A DNA stretch of 64,000 bases. Source: Antedon mediterranea. Taxonomy: Eukaryota; Echinodermata; Crinoidea; Comatulida; Antedonidae. The notes beneath the pieces were generated by a model, which had not been told where the DNA came from, did no database searches, and saw nothing but the letters and a program-made list of their open reading frames with translations. A program made the translations under genes and the position numbers. Within the stretch, counting starts at the first letter, position 1, and each line of letters begins with the position of its first letter. Where the stretch lies: NCBI RefSeq assembly GCF_964355755.1, contig NC_092675.1:14151312-14215311 (forward strand). Direction: 5' to 3'. This document shows positions 22,781 through 36,200 of this stretch, piece by piece.

Positions 22781-25700
22781 AGTGCTTAGAATAGCTTCAA
22801 ATCGCATTTGGAGACGGTTTAGACCATTTTGTGATTTTGAAAAAACTTGTTAACATAAAAACACCAAAGTGCTTAGAATAGCTTCAAATCGCATTTGGAG
22901 ACGTTTTAGACCATTTTGTGATTTTCGAAAAAACTTGTTAACATAAAAACACCAAAGTGCTTAGAATAGCTTCAAATCGTATTTGGAGACGTTTTAGACC
23001 ATTTTGAGATTTTCGAAAAAACTTGGTTACACAAAAACATCAAAGTGCTTAAAATCACATTATAAACCGTTTTAGACCATTTTGAACATTTCGATAACAC
23101 TTTTCACACAAAAACATCAAAGAGCACAAAATAGCTTAATATCGTATTTAAAAACGTTTTAGACCATTTTGAGCATTTTGACAAAACTTTTTCACACAAA
23201 ACACCAAAGTGCTTAGAATAGCTTCAAATCGCATTTGGAGACGTTTTAGACCAATTTGTGCATTTCGATGAAACTTGATTACACAAAAACATCAACGTGC
23301 TTAAAATCACATTATAAACCGTTTTAGACCATTTTGAGCATTTCGATAACACTTTTCACACAAAAACATCAAAGAGCACAAAATAGCTTAATATCGTATT
23401 TAAAAACGTTTTAGACCATTTTGAGCATTTAGACAAAACTTTTTCACACAAAACACCAAAGTGCTTAGAATAGCTTCAAATCGCATTTGGAGACGTTTTA
23501 GACCATTTTGTGCATTTCGATGAAACTTGGTTACACAAAAACATCAAAGTGCTTAAAATCACATTATAAATCGTTTTAGACCATTTTGAGCATTTCGACA
23601 AAACTTTTTCACACAAAATACCAAAGGGCTTAGAATAGCTTCAAATCGCATTTGGAGACGTTTTAGACCATTTTGTGATTTTCGAAAAAACTTTTTAACA
23701 TAAAAACACCAAAGTGCTTAGAATAGCTTCAAATCACATTTGGAGACGTTTTAGACCATTTTGTGATTTTCGAAAAAACTTGTTAACATAAAAACACCAA
23801 AGTGCTTAGAATAGCTTCAAATCGCATTTGGAAACGTTTTAGACCATTTTGTGATTTTCGAAAAAAATTGTTAACATAAAAACACCAAAGTGCTTAGAAT
23901 CACATTATAAACCGTTTTAGACCATTTTGAGCATTTCGATAACAATTTTCACACAAAAACATCAAAGAGCACAAAATAGCTTAATATCGTATTTAAAAAT
24001 GTTTTAGACCATTTTGAGCATTTAGATAAAACTTTTTCACACAAAACACCAAAGTGCTTAGAATAGCTTCAAATCGCATTTGGAGACGTTTTAGACCATT
24101 TTGTGATTTTTGAAAAAACTTGTTAACATAAAAACACCAAAGTGCTTAGAATAGCTTCAAATCGCATTTGGAGACGTTTTAGACCATTTTGTGATTTTCG
24201 AAAAAACTTGTTAACATAAAAACACGAAAGTACTTAGAATAGCTTCAAATCGCATTTGGAAACGTTTTAGACCATTTTGTGATTTTCGAAAAAACTTGTT
24301 AACATAAAAACACGAAAGTGCTTAGAATAGCTTCAAATCGCATTTGGAAACGTTTTAGACCATTTTGTGATTTTCGAAAAAAATTGTTAACATAAAAACA
24401 CCAAAGTGTTTAGAATAGCTTCAAATCGCATTTGGAGACGTTTTAGACCAATTTGTGATTTTCGAAAAAACTTATCAACATAAAAACACCAAAGGGTTTA
24501 GAATAGCTTCAAATCGCATTTGGAGACGTTTTAGACCATTTTGTGATTTTGAAAAAACTTGTTAACATAAAAACACCAAAGTGCTTAGAATAGCTTCAAA
24601 TCGCATTTGGAGACGATTTAGACCATTTTGTGATTTTCGAAAAAACTTGTTAACATAAAAACACCAAAGTGCTTAGAATAGCTTCAAATCGTATTTGGAG
24701 ACGTTTTAGACCATTTTGAGATTTTCGAAAAAACTTGGTTACACAAAAACATTAAAGTGCTTAAAATCACATTATAAACCGTTTTAGACCATTTTGAGCA
24801 TTTCGATAACACTTTTCACACAAAAACATCAAAGAGCACAAAATAGCTTAATATCGTATTTAAAAACGTTTTAGACCATTTTGAGCATTTCGACAAAACT
24901 TTTTCACACAAAACACCAAAGTGCTTAGAATAGCTTCAAATCGCATTTGGAGACGTTTTAGACCAATTTGTGCATTTCGATGAAACTTGATTACACAAAA
25001 ACATCAAAGTGCTTAAAATCACATTATAAACCATTTTAGACCATTTTGAGCATTTCGATAACACTTTTCACACAAAAACATCAAAGAGCACAAAATAGCT
25101 TAATATCGTATTTAAAAACGTTTTAGACCATTTTGAGCATTTAGACAAAACTTTTTCACACAAAACACCAAAGTGCTTAGAATAGCTTCAAATCGCATTT
25201 GGAGACGTTTTAGACCATTTTGTGATTTTTGAAAAAACTTGTTAACATAAAAACACCAAAGTGCTTAGAATAGCTTCAAATCACATTTGGAGACGTTTTA
25301 GACCATTTTGTGATTTTCGAAAAAACTTGTTAACATAAAAACACGAAAGTGCTTAGAATAGCTTCAAATCGCATTTGGAAACGTTTTAGACCATTTTGTG
25401 ATTTTCGAAAAAACTTGTTAACATAAAAACACGAAAGTGCTTAGAATCACATTATAAACCGTTTTAGACCATTTTGAGCATTTCGATAACAATTTTCACA
25501 CAAAAACATCAAAGAGCACAAAATAGCTTAATATCGTATTTAAAAATGTTTTAGACCATTTTGAGCATTTAGATAAAACTTTTTCACACAAAACACCAAA
25601 GTGCTTAGAATAGCTTCAAATCGCATTTGGAGACGTTTTAGACCATTTTGTGATTTTTGAAAAAACTTGTTAACATAAAAACTCCAAAGTGCTTAGAATA

Positions 25701-28700
25701 GCTTCAAATCACATTTGGAGATGTTTTAGACCATTTTGTGATTTTTGAAAAAACTTGTTAACATAAAAACACGAAAGTGCTTAGAATAGCTTCAAATCAC
25801 ATTTGGAGACGTTTTAGACCATTTTGTGATTTTTGAAAAAACTTGTTAACATAAAAACACGAAAGTGCTTAGAATAGCTTCAAATCGCATTTGGAAACGT
25901 TTTAGACCATTTTGTGATTTTCGAAAAAGATTGTTAACATAAAAACACCAATGTGCTTAGAATCACATTATAAACCGTTTTAGACCATTTTGAGCATTTC
26001 GATAACAATTTTCACACAAAAACATCAAAGAGCACAAAATAGCTTAATATCGTATTTAAAAATGTTTTAGACCATTTTGAGCATTTAGATAAAACTTTTT
26101 CACACAAAACACCAAAGTGCTTAGAATAGCTTCAAATCGCATTTGGAGACGGTTTAGACCATTTTGTGATTTTGAAAAAACTTGTTAACATAAAAACACC
26201 AAAGTGCTTAGCATAGCTTCAAATCGCATTTGGAGACGTTTTAGACCATTTTGTGATTTTCGAAAAAACTTGGTAACATAAAAACACCAAAGTGCTTAGA
26301 ATAGCTTCAAATCGTATTTGGAGACGTTTTAGACCATTTTGAGATTTTCGAAAAAACTTGGTTACACAAAAACATCAAAGTGCTTAAAATCACATTATAA
26401 ACCGTTTTAGACCATTTTGAGCATTTCGATAACACTTTTCACACAAAAACATCAAAGAGCACAAAATAGCTTAATATCGTATTTAAAAACGTTTTAGACC
26501 ATTTTGAGCATTTCGACAAAACTTTTTCACACAAAACACCAAAGTGCTTAGAATAGCTTCAAATCGCATTTGGAGACGTTTTAGACCAATTTGTGCATTT
26601 CGATGAAACTTGATTACACAAAAACATCAAAGTGCTTAAAATCACATTATAAACCGTTTTAGACCATTTTGAGCATTTCGATAACACTTTTCACACAAAA
26701 ACATCAAAGAGCACAAAATAGATTAATATCGTATTTAAATACGTTTTAGACCATTTTGAGCATTTCGACAAAACTTTTTCACACAAAACACCAAAGTGCT
26801 TAGAATAGCTTCAAATCGCATTTGGAGACGTTTTAGACCAATTTGTGCATTTCGATGAAACTTGATTACAGAAAAACATCAAAGTGCTTAAAATCACATT
26901 ATAAACCGTTTTAGACCATTTTGAGCATTTCGATAACACTTTTCACACAAAAACATCAAAGAGCACAAAATAGCTTAATATCGTATTTAAAAACATTTTA
27001 GACCATTTTGAGCATTTAGACAAAACTTTTTCACACAAAACACCAAAGTGCTTAGAATAGCTTCAAATCGCATTTGGAGACGTTTTAGACCATTTTGTGA
27101 TTTTTGAAAAAACTTGTTAACATAAAAACACCAAAGTGCTTAGAATAGCTTCAAATCACATTTGGAGACGTTTTAGACCATTTTGTGATTTTCGAAAAAA
27201 CTTGTTAACATAAAAACACGAAAGTGCTTAGAATAGCTTCAAATCGCATTTGGAAACGTTTTAGACCATTTTGTGATTTTCGAAAAAACTTGTTAACATA
27301 AAAACACGAAAGTGCTTAGAATCACATTATAAACCGTTTTAGACCATTTTGAGCATTTCGATAACAATTTTCACACAAAAACATCAAAGAGCACAAAATA
27401 GCTTAATATCGTATTTAAAAATGTTTTAGACCATTTTGAGCATTTAGATAAAACTTTTTCACACAAAACACGAAAGTGCTTAGAATAGCTTCAAATCACA
27501 TTTGGAGACGTTTTAGACCATTTTGTGATTTTTGAAAAAACTTGTTAACATAAAAACACGAAAGTGCTTAGAATAGCTTCAAATCGCATTTGGAAACGTT
27601 TTAGACCATTTTGTGATTTTCGAAAAAGCTTGTTAACATAAAAACACCAAAGTGCTTAGAATCACATTATAAACCGTTTTAGACCATTTTGAGCATTTCG
27701 ATAACAATTTTCACACAAAAACATCAAAGAGCACAAAATAGCTTAATATCATATTTAAAAATGTTTTAGACCATTTTGAGCATTTAGATAAAACTTTTTC
27801 ACACAAAACACCAAAGTGCTTAGAATAGCTTCAAATCGCATTTGGAGACGGTTTAGACCATTTTGTGATTTTGAAAAAACTTGTTAACATAAAAACACCA
27901 AAGTGCTTAGAATAGCTTCAAATCGCATTTGGAGACGTTTTAGACCATTTTGTGATTTTCGAAAAAACTTGTTAACATAAAAACACCAAAGTGCTTAGAA
28001 TAGCTTCAAATCGTATTTGGAGACGTTTTAGACCATTTTGAGATTTTCGAAAAAACTTGGTTACACAAAAACATCAAAGTGCTTAAAATCACATTATAAA
28101 CCGTTTTAGACCATTTTGAGCATTTCGATAACACTTTTCACACAAAAACATCAAAGAGCACAAAATAGCTTAATATCGTATTTAAAAACGTTTTAGACCA
28201 TTTTGAGCATTTCGACAAAACTTTTTCACACAAAACACCAAAGTGCTTAGAATAGCTTCAAATCGCATTTGGAGACGTTTTTTATACCATTTTGTGATTT
28301 CGATGAAACTTGATTACACAAAAACATCAAAGTGCTTAAAATCACATTATAAACCGTTTTAGACCATTTTGAGCATTTCGATAACACTTTTCACACAAAA
28401 ACATCAAAGAGCACAAAATAGCTTAATATCGTATTTAAAAACGTTTTAGACCATTTTGAGCATTTAGACAAAACTTTTTCACACAAAACACCAAAGTGCT
28501 TAGAATAGCTTCAAATCGCATTTGGAGACGTTTTAGAACATTTTGTGTTTTTCGAAAAAAACTGTTAACATAAAAACACCAAAGTGCTTAGAATAGCTTC
28601 AAATCGCATTTGGAGACGTTTTAGAACATTTTGTGTTCTTCGAAAAAACCTGTTAACATAAAAACACCAAAGTGCTTAGAATAGCTTCAAATCGCATTTG

Positions 28701-29929
28701 GAGACGTTTTAGACCATTTTGTGATTTTCGAAAAAACTTGTTAACATAAAAACACGAAAGTGCTTAGAATAGCTTCAAATCGCATTTGGAAACGTTTTAG
28801 ACCATTTTGTGATTTTCGAAAAAGATTGTTAACATAAAAACACCAAAGTGCTTAGAATCACAATATAAACCGTTTTAGACCATTTTGAGCATTTCGATAA
28901 CAATTTTCACACAAAAACATCAAAGAGCACAAAATAGCTTAATATCGTATTTAAAAATGTTTTAGACCATTTTGAGCATTTAGATAAAACTTTTTCACAC
29001 AAAACACCAAAGTGCTTAGAATAGCTTCAAATCGCATTTGGAGACGGTTTAGACCATTTTGTGATTTTCGAAAAAACTTGTTAACATAAAAACACCAAAG
29101 TGCTTAGAATAGCTTCAAATCGTATTTGGAGACGTTTTAGACCATTTTGAGATTTTCGAAAAAACTTGGTTACACAAAAACATCAAAGTGCTTAAAATCA
29201 CATTATAAACCGTTTTAGACCATTTTGAACATTTCGATAACACTTTTCACACAAAAACATCAAAGAGCACAAAATAGCTTAATATCGTATTTAAAAACGT
29301 TTTAGACCATTTTGAGCATTTAGACAAAACTTTTTCACACAAAACACCAAAGTGCTTAGAATAGCTTCAAATCGCATTCGGAGACGTTTTAGACCAATTT
29401 GTGCATTTCGATGAAACTTGATTACACAAAAACATCAACGTGCTTAAAATCACATTATAAACCGTTTTAGACCATTTTGAGCATTTCGATAACACTTTTC
29501 ACACAAAAACATCAAAGAGCACAAAATAGCTTAATATCGTATTTAAAAACGTTTTAGACCATTTTGAGCATTTAGACAAAACTTTTTCACACAAAACACC
29601 AAAGTTCTTAGAATAGCTTCAAATCGCATTTGGAGACGTTTTAGACCATTTTGTGCATTTCGATGAAACTTGGTTACACAAAAACATCAAAGTGCTTAAA
29701 ATCACATTATAAATCGTTTTAGACCATTTTGAGCATTTCGACAAAACTTTTTCACACAAAATACCAAAGGGCTTAGAATAGCTTCAAATCGCATTTGGAG
29801 ACGTTTTAGACCATTTTGTGATTTTCGAAAAAACTTTTTAACATAAAAACACCAAAGTGCTTAGAATAGCTTCAAATCACATTTGGAGACGTTTTAGACC
29901 ATTTTGTGATTTTCGAAAAAACTTGTTAA

Positions 29930-31289
29930 CATAAAAACACGAAAGTGCTTAGAATAGCTTCAAATCGCATTTGGAAACGTTTTAGACCATTTCGTGATTT
30001 TCGAAAAAAATTGTTAACATAAAAACACCAAAGTGCTTAGAATCACATTATAAACCGTTTTAGACCATTTTGAGCATTTCGATAACAATTTTCACACAAA
30101 AACATCAAAGAGCACAAAATAGCTTAATATCGTATTTAAAAATGTTTTAGACCATTTTGAGCATTTAGATAAAACTTTTTCACACAAAACACCAAAGTGC
30201 TTAGAATAGCTTCAAATCGCATTTGGAGACGGTTTAGACCATTTTGTGATTTTGAAAAAACTTGTTAACATAAAAACACCAAAGTGCTTAGAATAGCTTC
30301 AAATCGCATTTGGAGACGTTTTAGACCATTTTGTGATTTTCGAAAAAACTTGTTAACATAAAAACACCAAAGTGCTTAGAATAGCTTCAAATCGTATTTG
30401 GAGACGTTTTAGACCATTTTGAGATTTTCGAAAAAACTTGGTTACACAAAAACATCAAAGTGCTTAAAATCACATTATAAACCGTTTTAGACCATTTTGA
30501 ACATTTCGATAACACTTTTCACACAAAAACATCAAAGAGCACAAAATAGCTTAATATCGTATTTAAAAACGTTTTAGACCATTTTGAGCATTTCGACAAA
30601 ACTTTTTAACATAAAAACACCAAAGTGCTTAGAATAGCTTCAAATCACATTTGGAAACGTTTTAGACCATTTTGTGATTTTCGAAAAAACTTGTTAACAT
30701 AAAAACACCAATGTGCTTAGAATCACATTATAAACCGTTTTAGACCATTTTGAGCATTTCGATAACAATTTTCACACAAAAACATCAAAGAGCACAAAAT
30801 AGCTTAATATCGTATTTAAAAATGTTTTAGACCATTTTGAGCATTTAGATAAAACTTTTTCACACAAAACACCAAAGTGCTTAGAATAGCTTCAAATCGC
30901 ATTTGGAGACGGTTTAGACCATTTTGTGATTTTGAAAAAACTTGTTAACATAAAAACACCAAAGTGCTTAGAATAGCTTCAAATCGCATTTGGAGACGTT
31001 TTAGACCATTTTGTGATTTTCGAAAAAACTTGTTAACATAAAAACACCAAAGTGCTTAGAATAGCTTCAAATCGTATTTGGAGACGTTTTAGACCATTTT
31101 GAGATTTTCGAAAAAACTTGGTTACACAAAAACATCAAAGTGCTTAAAATCACATTATAAACCGTTTTAGACCATTTTGAACATTTCGATAACACTTTTC
31201 ACACAAAAACATCAAAGAGCACAAAATAGCTTAATATCGTATTTAAAAACGTTTTAGACCATTTTGAGCATTTCGACAAAACTTTTTAA
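29930..31289. repeat. Tandem duplication, 680-bp period (about eight monomers)
   Basis: The hybrid junction TTTCGACAAAACTTTTTAAC recurs with ACTTTTTAAC at 30601 and 31281, an offset of 680 bp. The intervening GAGACGG, GAGATTTTCG and TTGAACATTTCG variants follow the same spacing. Confidence 0.75.
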
Positions 31290-32438
31290 CATAAAAACAC
31301 CAAAGTGCTTAGAATAGCTTCAAATCACATTTGGAGACGTTTTAGACCATTTTGTGATTTTCGAAAAAACTTGTTAACATAAAAACACGAAAGTGCTTAG
31401 AATAGCTTCAAATCGCATTTGGAAACGTTTTAGACCATTTTGTGATTTTCGAAAAAACTTGTTAACATAAAAACACGAAAGTGCTTAGAATAGCTTCAAA
31501 TCGCATTTGGAAACGTTTTAGACCATTTTGTGATTTTCGAAAAAAATTGTTAACATAAAAACACCAAAGTGCTTAGAATCACATTATAAACCGTTTTAGA
31601 CCATTTTGAGCATTTCGATAACAATTTTCACACAAAAACATCAAAGAGCACAAAATAGCTTAATATCGTATTTAAAAATGTTTTAGACCATTTTGAGCAT
31701 TTAGATAAAACTTTTTCAAACAAAACACCAAAGTGCTTAGAATAGCTTCAAATCGCATTTGGAGACGTTTTAGACCATTTTGTGATTTTTGAAAAAACTT
31801 GTTAACATAAAAACACCAAAGTGCTTAGAATAGCTTCAAATCACATTTGGAGACGTTTTAGACCATTTTGTGATTTTCGAAAAAACTTGTTAACATAAAA
31901 ACACGAAAGTGCTTAGAATAGCTTCAAATCGCATTTGGAAACGTTTTAGACCATTTTGTGATTTTCGAAAAAAATTGTTAACATAAAAACACCAAAGTGT
32001 TTAGAATAGCTTCAAATCGCATTTGGAGACGTTTTAGACCAATTTGTGATTTTCGAAAAAACTTATAAACATAAAAACACCAAAGGGTTTAGAATAGCTT
32101 CAAATCGCATTTGGAGACGTTTTAGACCATTTTGTGATTTTCGAAAAAACTTGTTAACATAAAAACACGAAAGTGCTTAGAATAGCTTCAAATCGCATTT
32201 GGAAACGTTTTAGACCATTTTGTGATTTTCGAAAAAACTTGTTAACATAAAAACATGAAAGTGCTTATAATAGCTTCAAATCGTATTTGGAGACGTTTTA
32301 GACCATTTTGTGATTTTCGAAAAAACTTGGTTACACGAAAACATCAAAGTGCTTAAAATCACATTATAAACCATTTTAGACCATTTTGAGCATTTAGATA
32401 ACACTTTTCACACAAAAACATCAAAGAGCACAAAATAG

Positions 32439-32450
32439 CCTTTCACTGCG
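32439..32450 (+). repeat. MITE left terminal inverted repeat
   Basis: CCTTTCACTGCG, the reverse complement of CGCAGTGAAAGG at 33279-33290. The first C may belong to the satellite flank. Confidence 0.8.
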
Positions 32451-32516
32451 TATACCCGGTACTACCGGGTATAAACAAACGTCGTTGAAGTGCGTATACC
32501 CGGTAATACCGGGTAT
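32447..32516. repeat. Two near-identical subterminal palindromes
   Basis: A 26-bp motif starting TGCGTATACC lies at 32447-32472 and again at 32491-32516, differing at one base. Each is a hairpin with perfect 10-bp arms ATACCCGGTA/TACCGGGTAT and a single-base loop (C, then A). They sit 7 and 51 bp from the left end. The right end has only a single inverted TGCGTA (33253-33258 on the + strand as TACGCA). A role as transposase binding sites is an inference. Confidence 0.8.
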
Positions 32517-33278
32517 GGGCAAAACAATGATTTAATCGTATTTGCCTATAATATATAGCACCCTCTATATTTGTTCGATGAACTTGAATATTTTTCCAAG
32601 TCATTAAAAAATTTTTCCAGCAAAAAAAACGGCCCTCTATAGCTGTATTATTGTCTTGAAAATCATGCGCCCTCTATAGTTATATTATATATAGTATAGT
32701 GTATATAATAGTATTCTATCTTGGAAAGTTGTTTTGAGTAGCGTAATGGCGGCCATTTTGAAAGTAACCAAAATTTACCAGCCCCAATAGGGCAACATTG
32801 TATTTATCACAACACGCAAAAAAAAAAATTCTGAAACAATAGTTAGTTTTGTACTATAGTGAATTTTTGGAAAATGTCATTATTTTCACGATTTTGCCCC
32901 AAAACTTTGATTTGTGCATAATTTTTATAAAACAATAAAAATAATTCAATTTTTTTTTATATTTTTATTTGTTATACGTATCTTCATCAATATCCAGTTG
33001 GAAAAACGTATTCCATCAGAATTTCTTATAGAAAATATAGTTTTTATCATTGATTCGATAAAAAACCCGAAATCCAAAATACCTATAATGACGTCACATA
33101 ACGTCATCAATATGCAAATTACTTTTTTTGTTATACCTAACTGTAGACTAACCCTTTGCCCATCACACACCACAAAAATAATTACACAATTATCTCAATT
33201 AGTACTTTTTTGCAATTTATTAAAATACCATATGTTTTTCTTAAATATACATTACGCACAGAGGTGGGAATAATGCTC

Positions 33279-33291
33279 CGCAGTGAAAGGG
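33279..33291 (-). repeat. MITE right terminal inverted repeat
   Basis: CGCAGTGAAAGGG, immediately followed by TTAA. Reading inward from the right, it starts CCCTTTCACTGCG. Confidence 0.8.
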
Positions 33292-33295
33292 TTAA
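33292..33295. other. TTAA target site next to MITE
   Basis: TTAA joins the MITE to satellite sequence TATCCTATTTAAAAACG. In uninterrupted monomers the same place reads AGCTTAATATCG. No matching TTAA copy remains at the left junction. Confidence 0.75.
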
Positions 33296-36200
33296 TATCC
33301 TATTTAAAAACGTTTTAGACCATTTTGAGCATTTCGACAAAACTTTTTCACACAAAACACCAAAGTGCTTAGAATAGCTTCAAATCGCATTTGGAGACGT
33401 TTTAGACCATTTTGTGATTTTCGAAAAAACTTGTTAACATAAAAACATCAAAGTGTACAGAATAACTTCAAATCGCATTTGGAGACCGTTTTAGGCCAAT
33501 TTGTGATTTTCGAAAAAACTTGTTAACCTAAAAATACCAAAGTGTTTAGAATAGCTTCAAATCGCATTTGGAGACGTTTTAGACCATTTTGTGATTTTCG
33601 AAAAAAACTTGTTAACATAAAAACACCAAAGTGCTTCAAATCGCATTTGGAGACATTTTAGACAAATTTGTGATTTTTGAAAAAACTTGTTAACATAAAA
33701 ACACCAAAGTGCTTACAATAGCTTCAAATCGTATTTGGAGACGTTTTAGACCGTATTTAAAAACGTTTTAGACCATTTTGAGCATTTAGACAAAACTTTT
33801 TCACACAAAACACCAAAGTGCTTAGAATAGCTTAAAATCGCATTTGGAGACGTTTTAGACCATTTTGTGATTTTTGAAAAAACTTGTTAACATAAAAACA
33901 CCAAAGTGCTTAGAATAGCTTCAAATCACATTTGGAGACGTTTTAGACCATTTTGTGATTTTCGAAAAAACTTGTTAACATAAAAACACGAAAGTGCTTA
34001 GAATAGCTTCAAATTGCATTTGGAAACGTTTTAGACCATTTTGTGATTTTTGAAAAAACTTGTTAACATAAAAACACGAAAGTGCTTAGAATAGCTTCAA
34101 ATCGCATTTGGAAACGTTTTAGACCATTTTGTGATTTTCGAAAAAGATTGTTAACATAAAACACCAATGTGCTTAGAATCACATTATAAACCGTTTTAGA
34201 CCATTTTGAGCATTTCGATAACAATTTTCACACAAAAACATCAAAGAGCACAAAATAGCTTAATATCGTATTTATAAATGTTTTAGACCATTTTGAGCAT
34301 TTCGACAAAACTTTTTCACACAAAACACCAAAGTGCTTAGAATAGCTTCAAATCGCATTTGGAGACGTTTTAGACCATTTTGTGATTTCGATGAAACTTG
34401 ATTACACAAAAACATCAAAGTGCTTAAAATCACATTATAAACCGTTTTAGACCATTTTGAGCATTTTGATAACACTTTTCACACAAAAACATCAAAGAGC
34501 ACAAAATAGCTTAATATCGTATTTAAAAACGTTTTAGACCATTTTGAGCATTTAGACAAAACTTTTTCACACAAAACACCAAAGTGCTTAGAATAGCTTC
34601 AAATCGCATTTGGAGACGTTTTAGACCATTTTGTGTTTTTCGAAAAAAACTGTTAACATAAAAACACCAAAGTGCTTAGAATAGCTTCAAATCGCATTTG
34701 GAGACGTTTTAGAACATTTTGTGTTCTTCGAAAAAACCTGTTAACATAAAAACACCAAAGTGCTTAGAATAGCTTCAAATCGCATTTGGAGACGTTTTAG
34801 ACCATTTTGTGATTTTTGAAAAAACTTGTTAACATAAAAACACCAAAGTGCTTAGAATAGCTTCAAATCACATTTGGAGACGTTTTAGACCATTTTGTGA
34901 TTTTCGAAAAAACTTGTTAACATAAAAACACCAAAGTGCTTAGAATAGCGTCAAATCGTATTTGGAGACGTTTTAGACCATTTTGTGATTTTCGAAAAAA
35001 CTTGTTAACATAAAAACACCAAAGTGCTTAGAATAGCTTCAAATCGCATTTGGAGACGGTTTAGACCATTTTGTGATTTTGAAAAAACTTGTTAACATAA
35101 AAACACCAAAGTGCTTAGAATAGCTTCAAATCGTATTTGGAGACGTTTTAGACCATTTTGAGATTTTCGAAAAAACTTGGTTACACAAAAACATCAAAGT
35201 GCTTAAAATCACATTATAAACCGTTTTAGACCATTTTGAGCATTTCGATAACACTTTTCACACAAAAACATCAAAGAGCACAAAATAGCTTAATATCGTA
35301 TTTAAAAACGTTTTAGACCATTTTGAGCATTTCGACAAAACTTTTTCACACAAAACACGAAAGTGCTTAGAATAGCTTCAAATCGCATTTGGAGACGTTT
35401 TAGACCATTTTGTGCATTTCGATGAAACTTGATTACACAAAAACATCAAAGTGCTTAAAATCACATCATAAACCGTTTTAGACCATTTTGAGCATTTCGA
35501 TAACACTTTTCACACAAAAACATCAAAGAGCACAAAATAGCTTAATATCGTTTTTAAAAACGTTTTAGACCATTTTGAGCATTTCGACAAAACTTTTTCA
35601 CACAAAACACCAAAGTGCTTAGAATAGCTTCAAATCGCATTTGGAGACGTTTTAGACCAATTTGTGCATTTCGATGAAACTTGATTACACAAAAACATCA
35701 AAGTGCTTAAAATCACATTATAAACCGTTTTAGACCATTTTGAGCATTTCGATAACACTTTTCACACAAAAACATCAAAGAGCACAAAATAGCTTAATAT
35801 CGTATTTAAAAACGTTTTAGACCATTTTGAGCATTTAGACAAAACTTGTTCACACAAAACACCAAAGTGCTTAGAATAGCTTCAAATCGCATTTGGAGAC
35901 GTTTTAGACCATTTTGTGATTTTTGAAAAAACTTGTTAACATAAAAACACCAAAGTGCTTAGACCATTTTGTGATTCAAATCACATTTGGAGACGTTTTA
36001 GACCATTTTGTGATTTTCGAAAAAACTTGTTAACATAAAAACACGAAAGTGCTTAGAATAGCTTCAAATCGCATTTGGAAACGTTTTAGACCATTTTGTG
36101 ATTTTCGAAAAAACTTGTTAACATAAAAACACGAAAGTGCTTAGAATCACATTATAAACCGTTTTAGACCATTTTGAGCATTTCGATAACAATTTTCACA

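Larger units (their letters stand above)
18434..32439. repeat. Satellite array, middle block
   Basis: Same family and monomer classes as the left block, continuing the monomer interrupted by the retrotransposon. It is rich in kilobase-scale near-identical copies (offsets 680, 3147 and 4694 bp). No gene, RNA or other insertion was seen. The GTGTACAG variant common further right was not seen here. It ends in AAAATAGC, where the next element begins. Confidence 0.97.
32440..33291. mobile_element. piggyBac-like non-autonomous DNA transposon (MITE), 852 bp
   Basis: This is a non-satellite segment. The left end reads CTTTCACTGCG and the right end CGCAGTGAAAG followed by GG, so the terminal inverted repeat is 11 bp, or 12 if the shared C at 32439 is counted. 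The right end abuts TTAA (33292-33295), part of the monomer string AGCTTAATATC. TTAA targets and CCC-TTT-type ends are typical of piggyBac elements. On the left, TTAA and one or two terminal C bases are missing, so AAAATAGC joins CTTTCAC directly. No transposase frame exists; the longest open frame (119 codons from 32914) starts at TTG and is low-complexity, so I do not call it a gene. Other contents are CCCTCTATA at 32561, 32633 and 32670 and an AT-rich core. Confidence 0.75.

Noticed and set aside
32914-33377. Open frames of 73-119 codons within the MITE
   Set aside because: The longest starts with TTG and is rich in I, F and N, as expected from AT-rich DNA. It has no transposase DDD/DDE motif.
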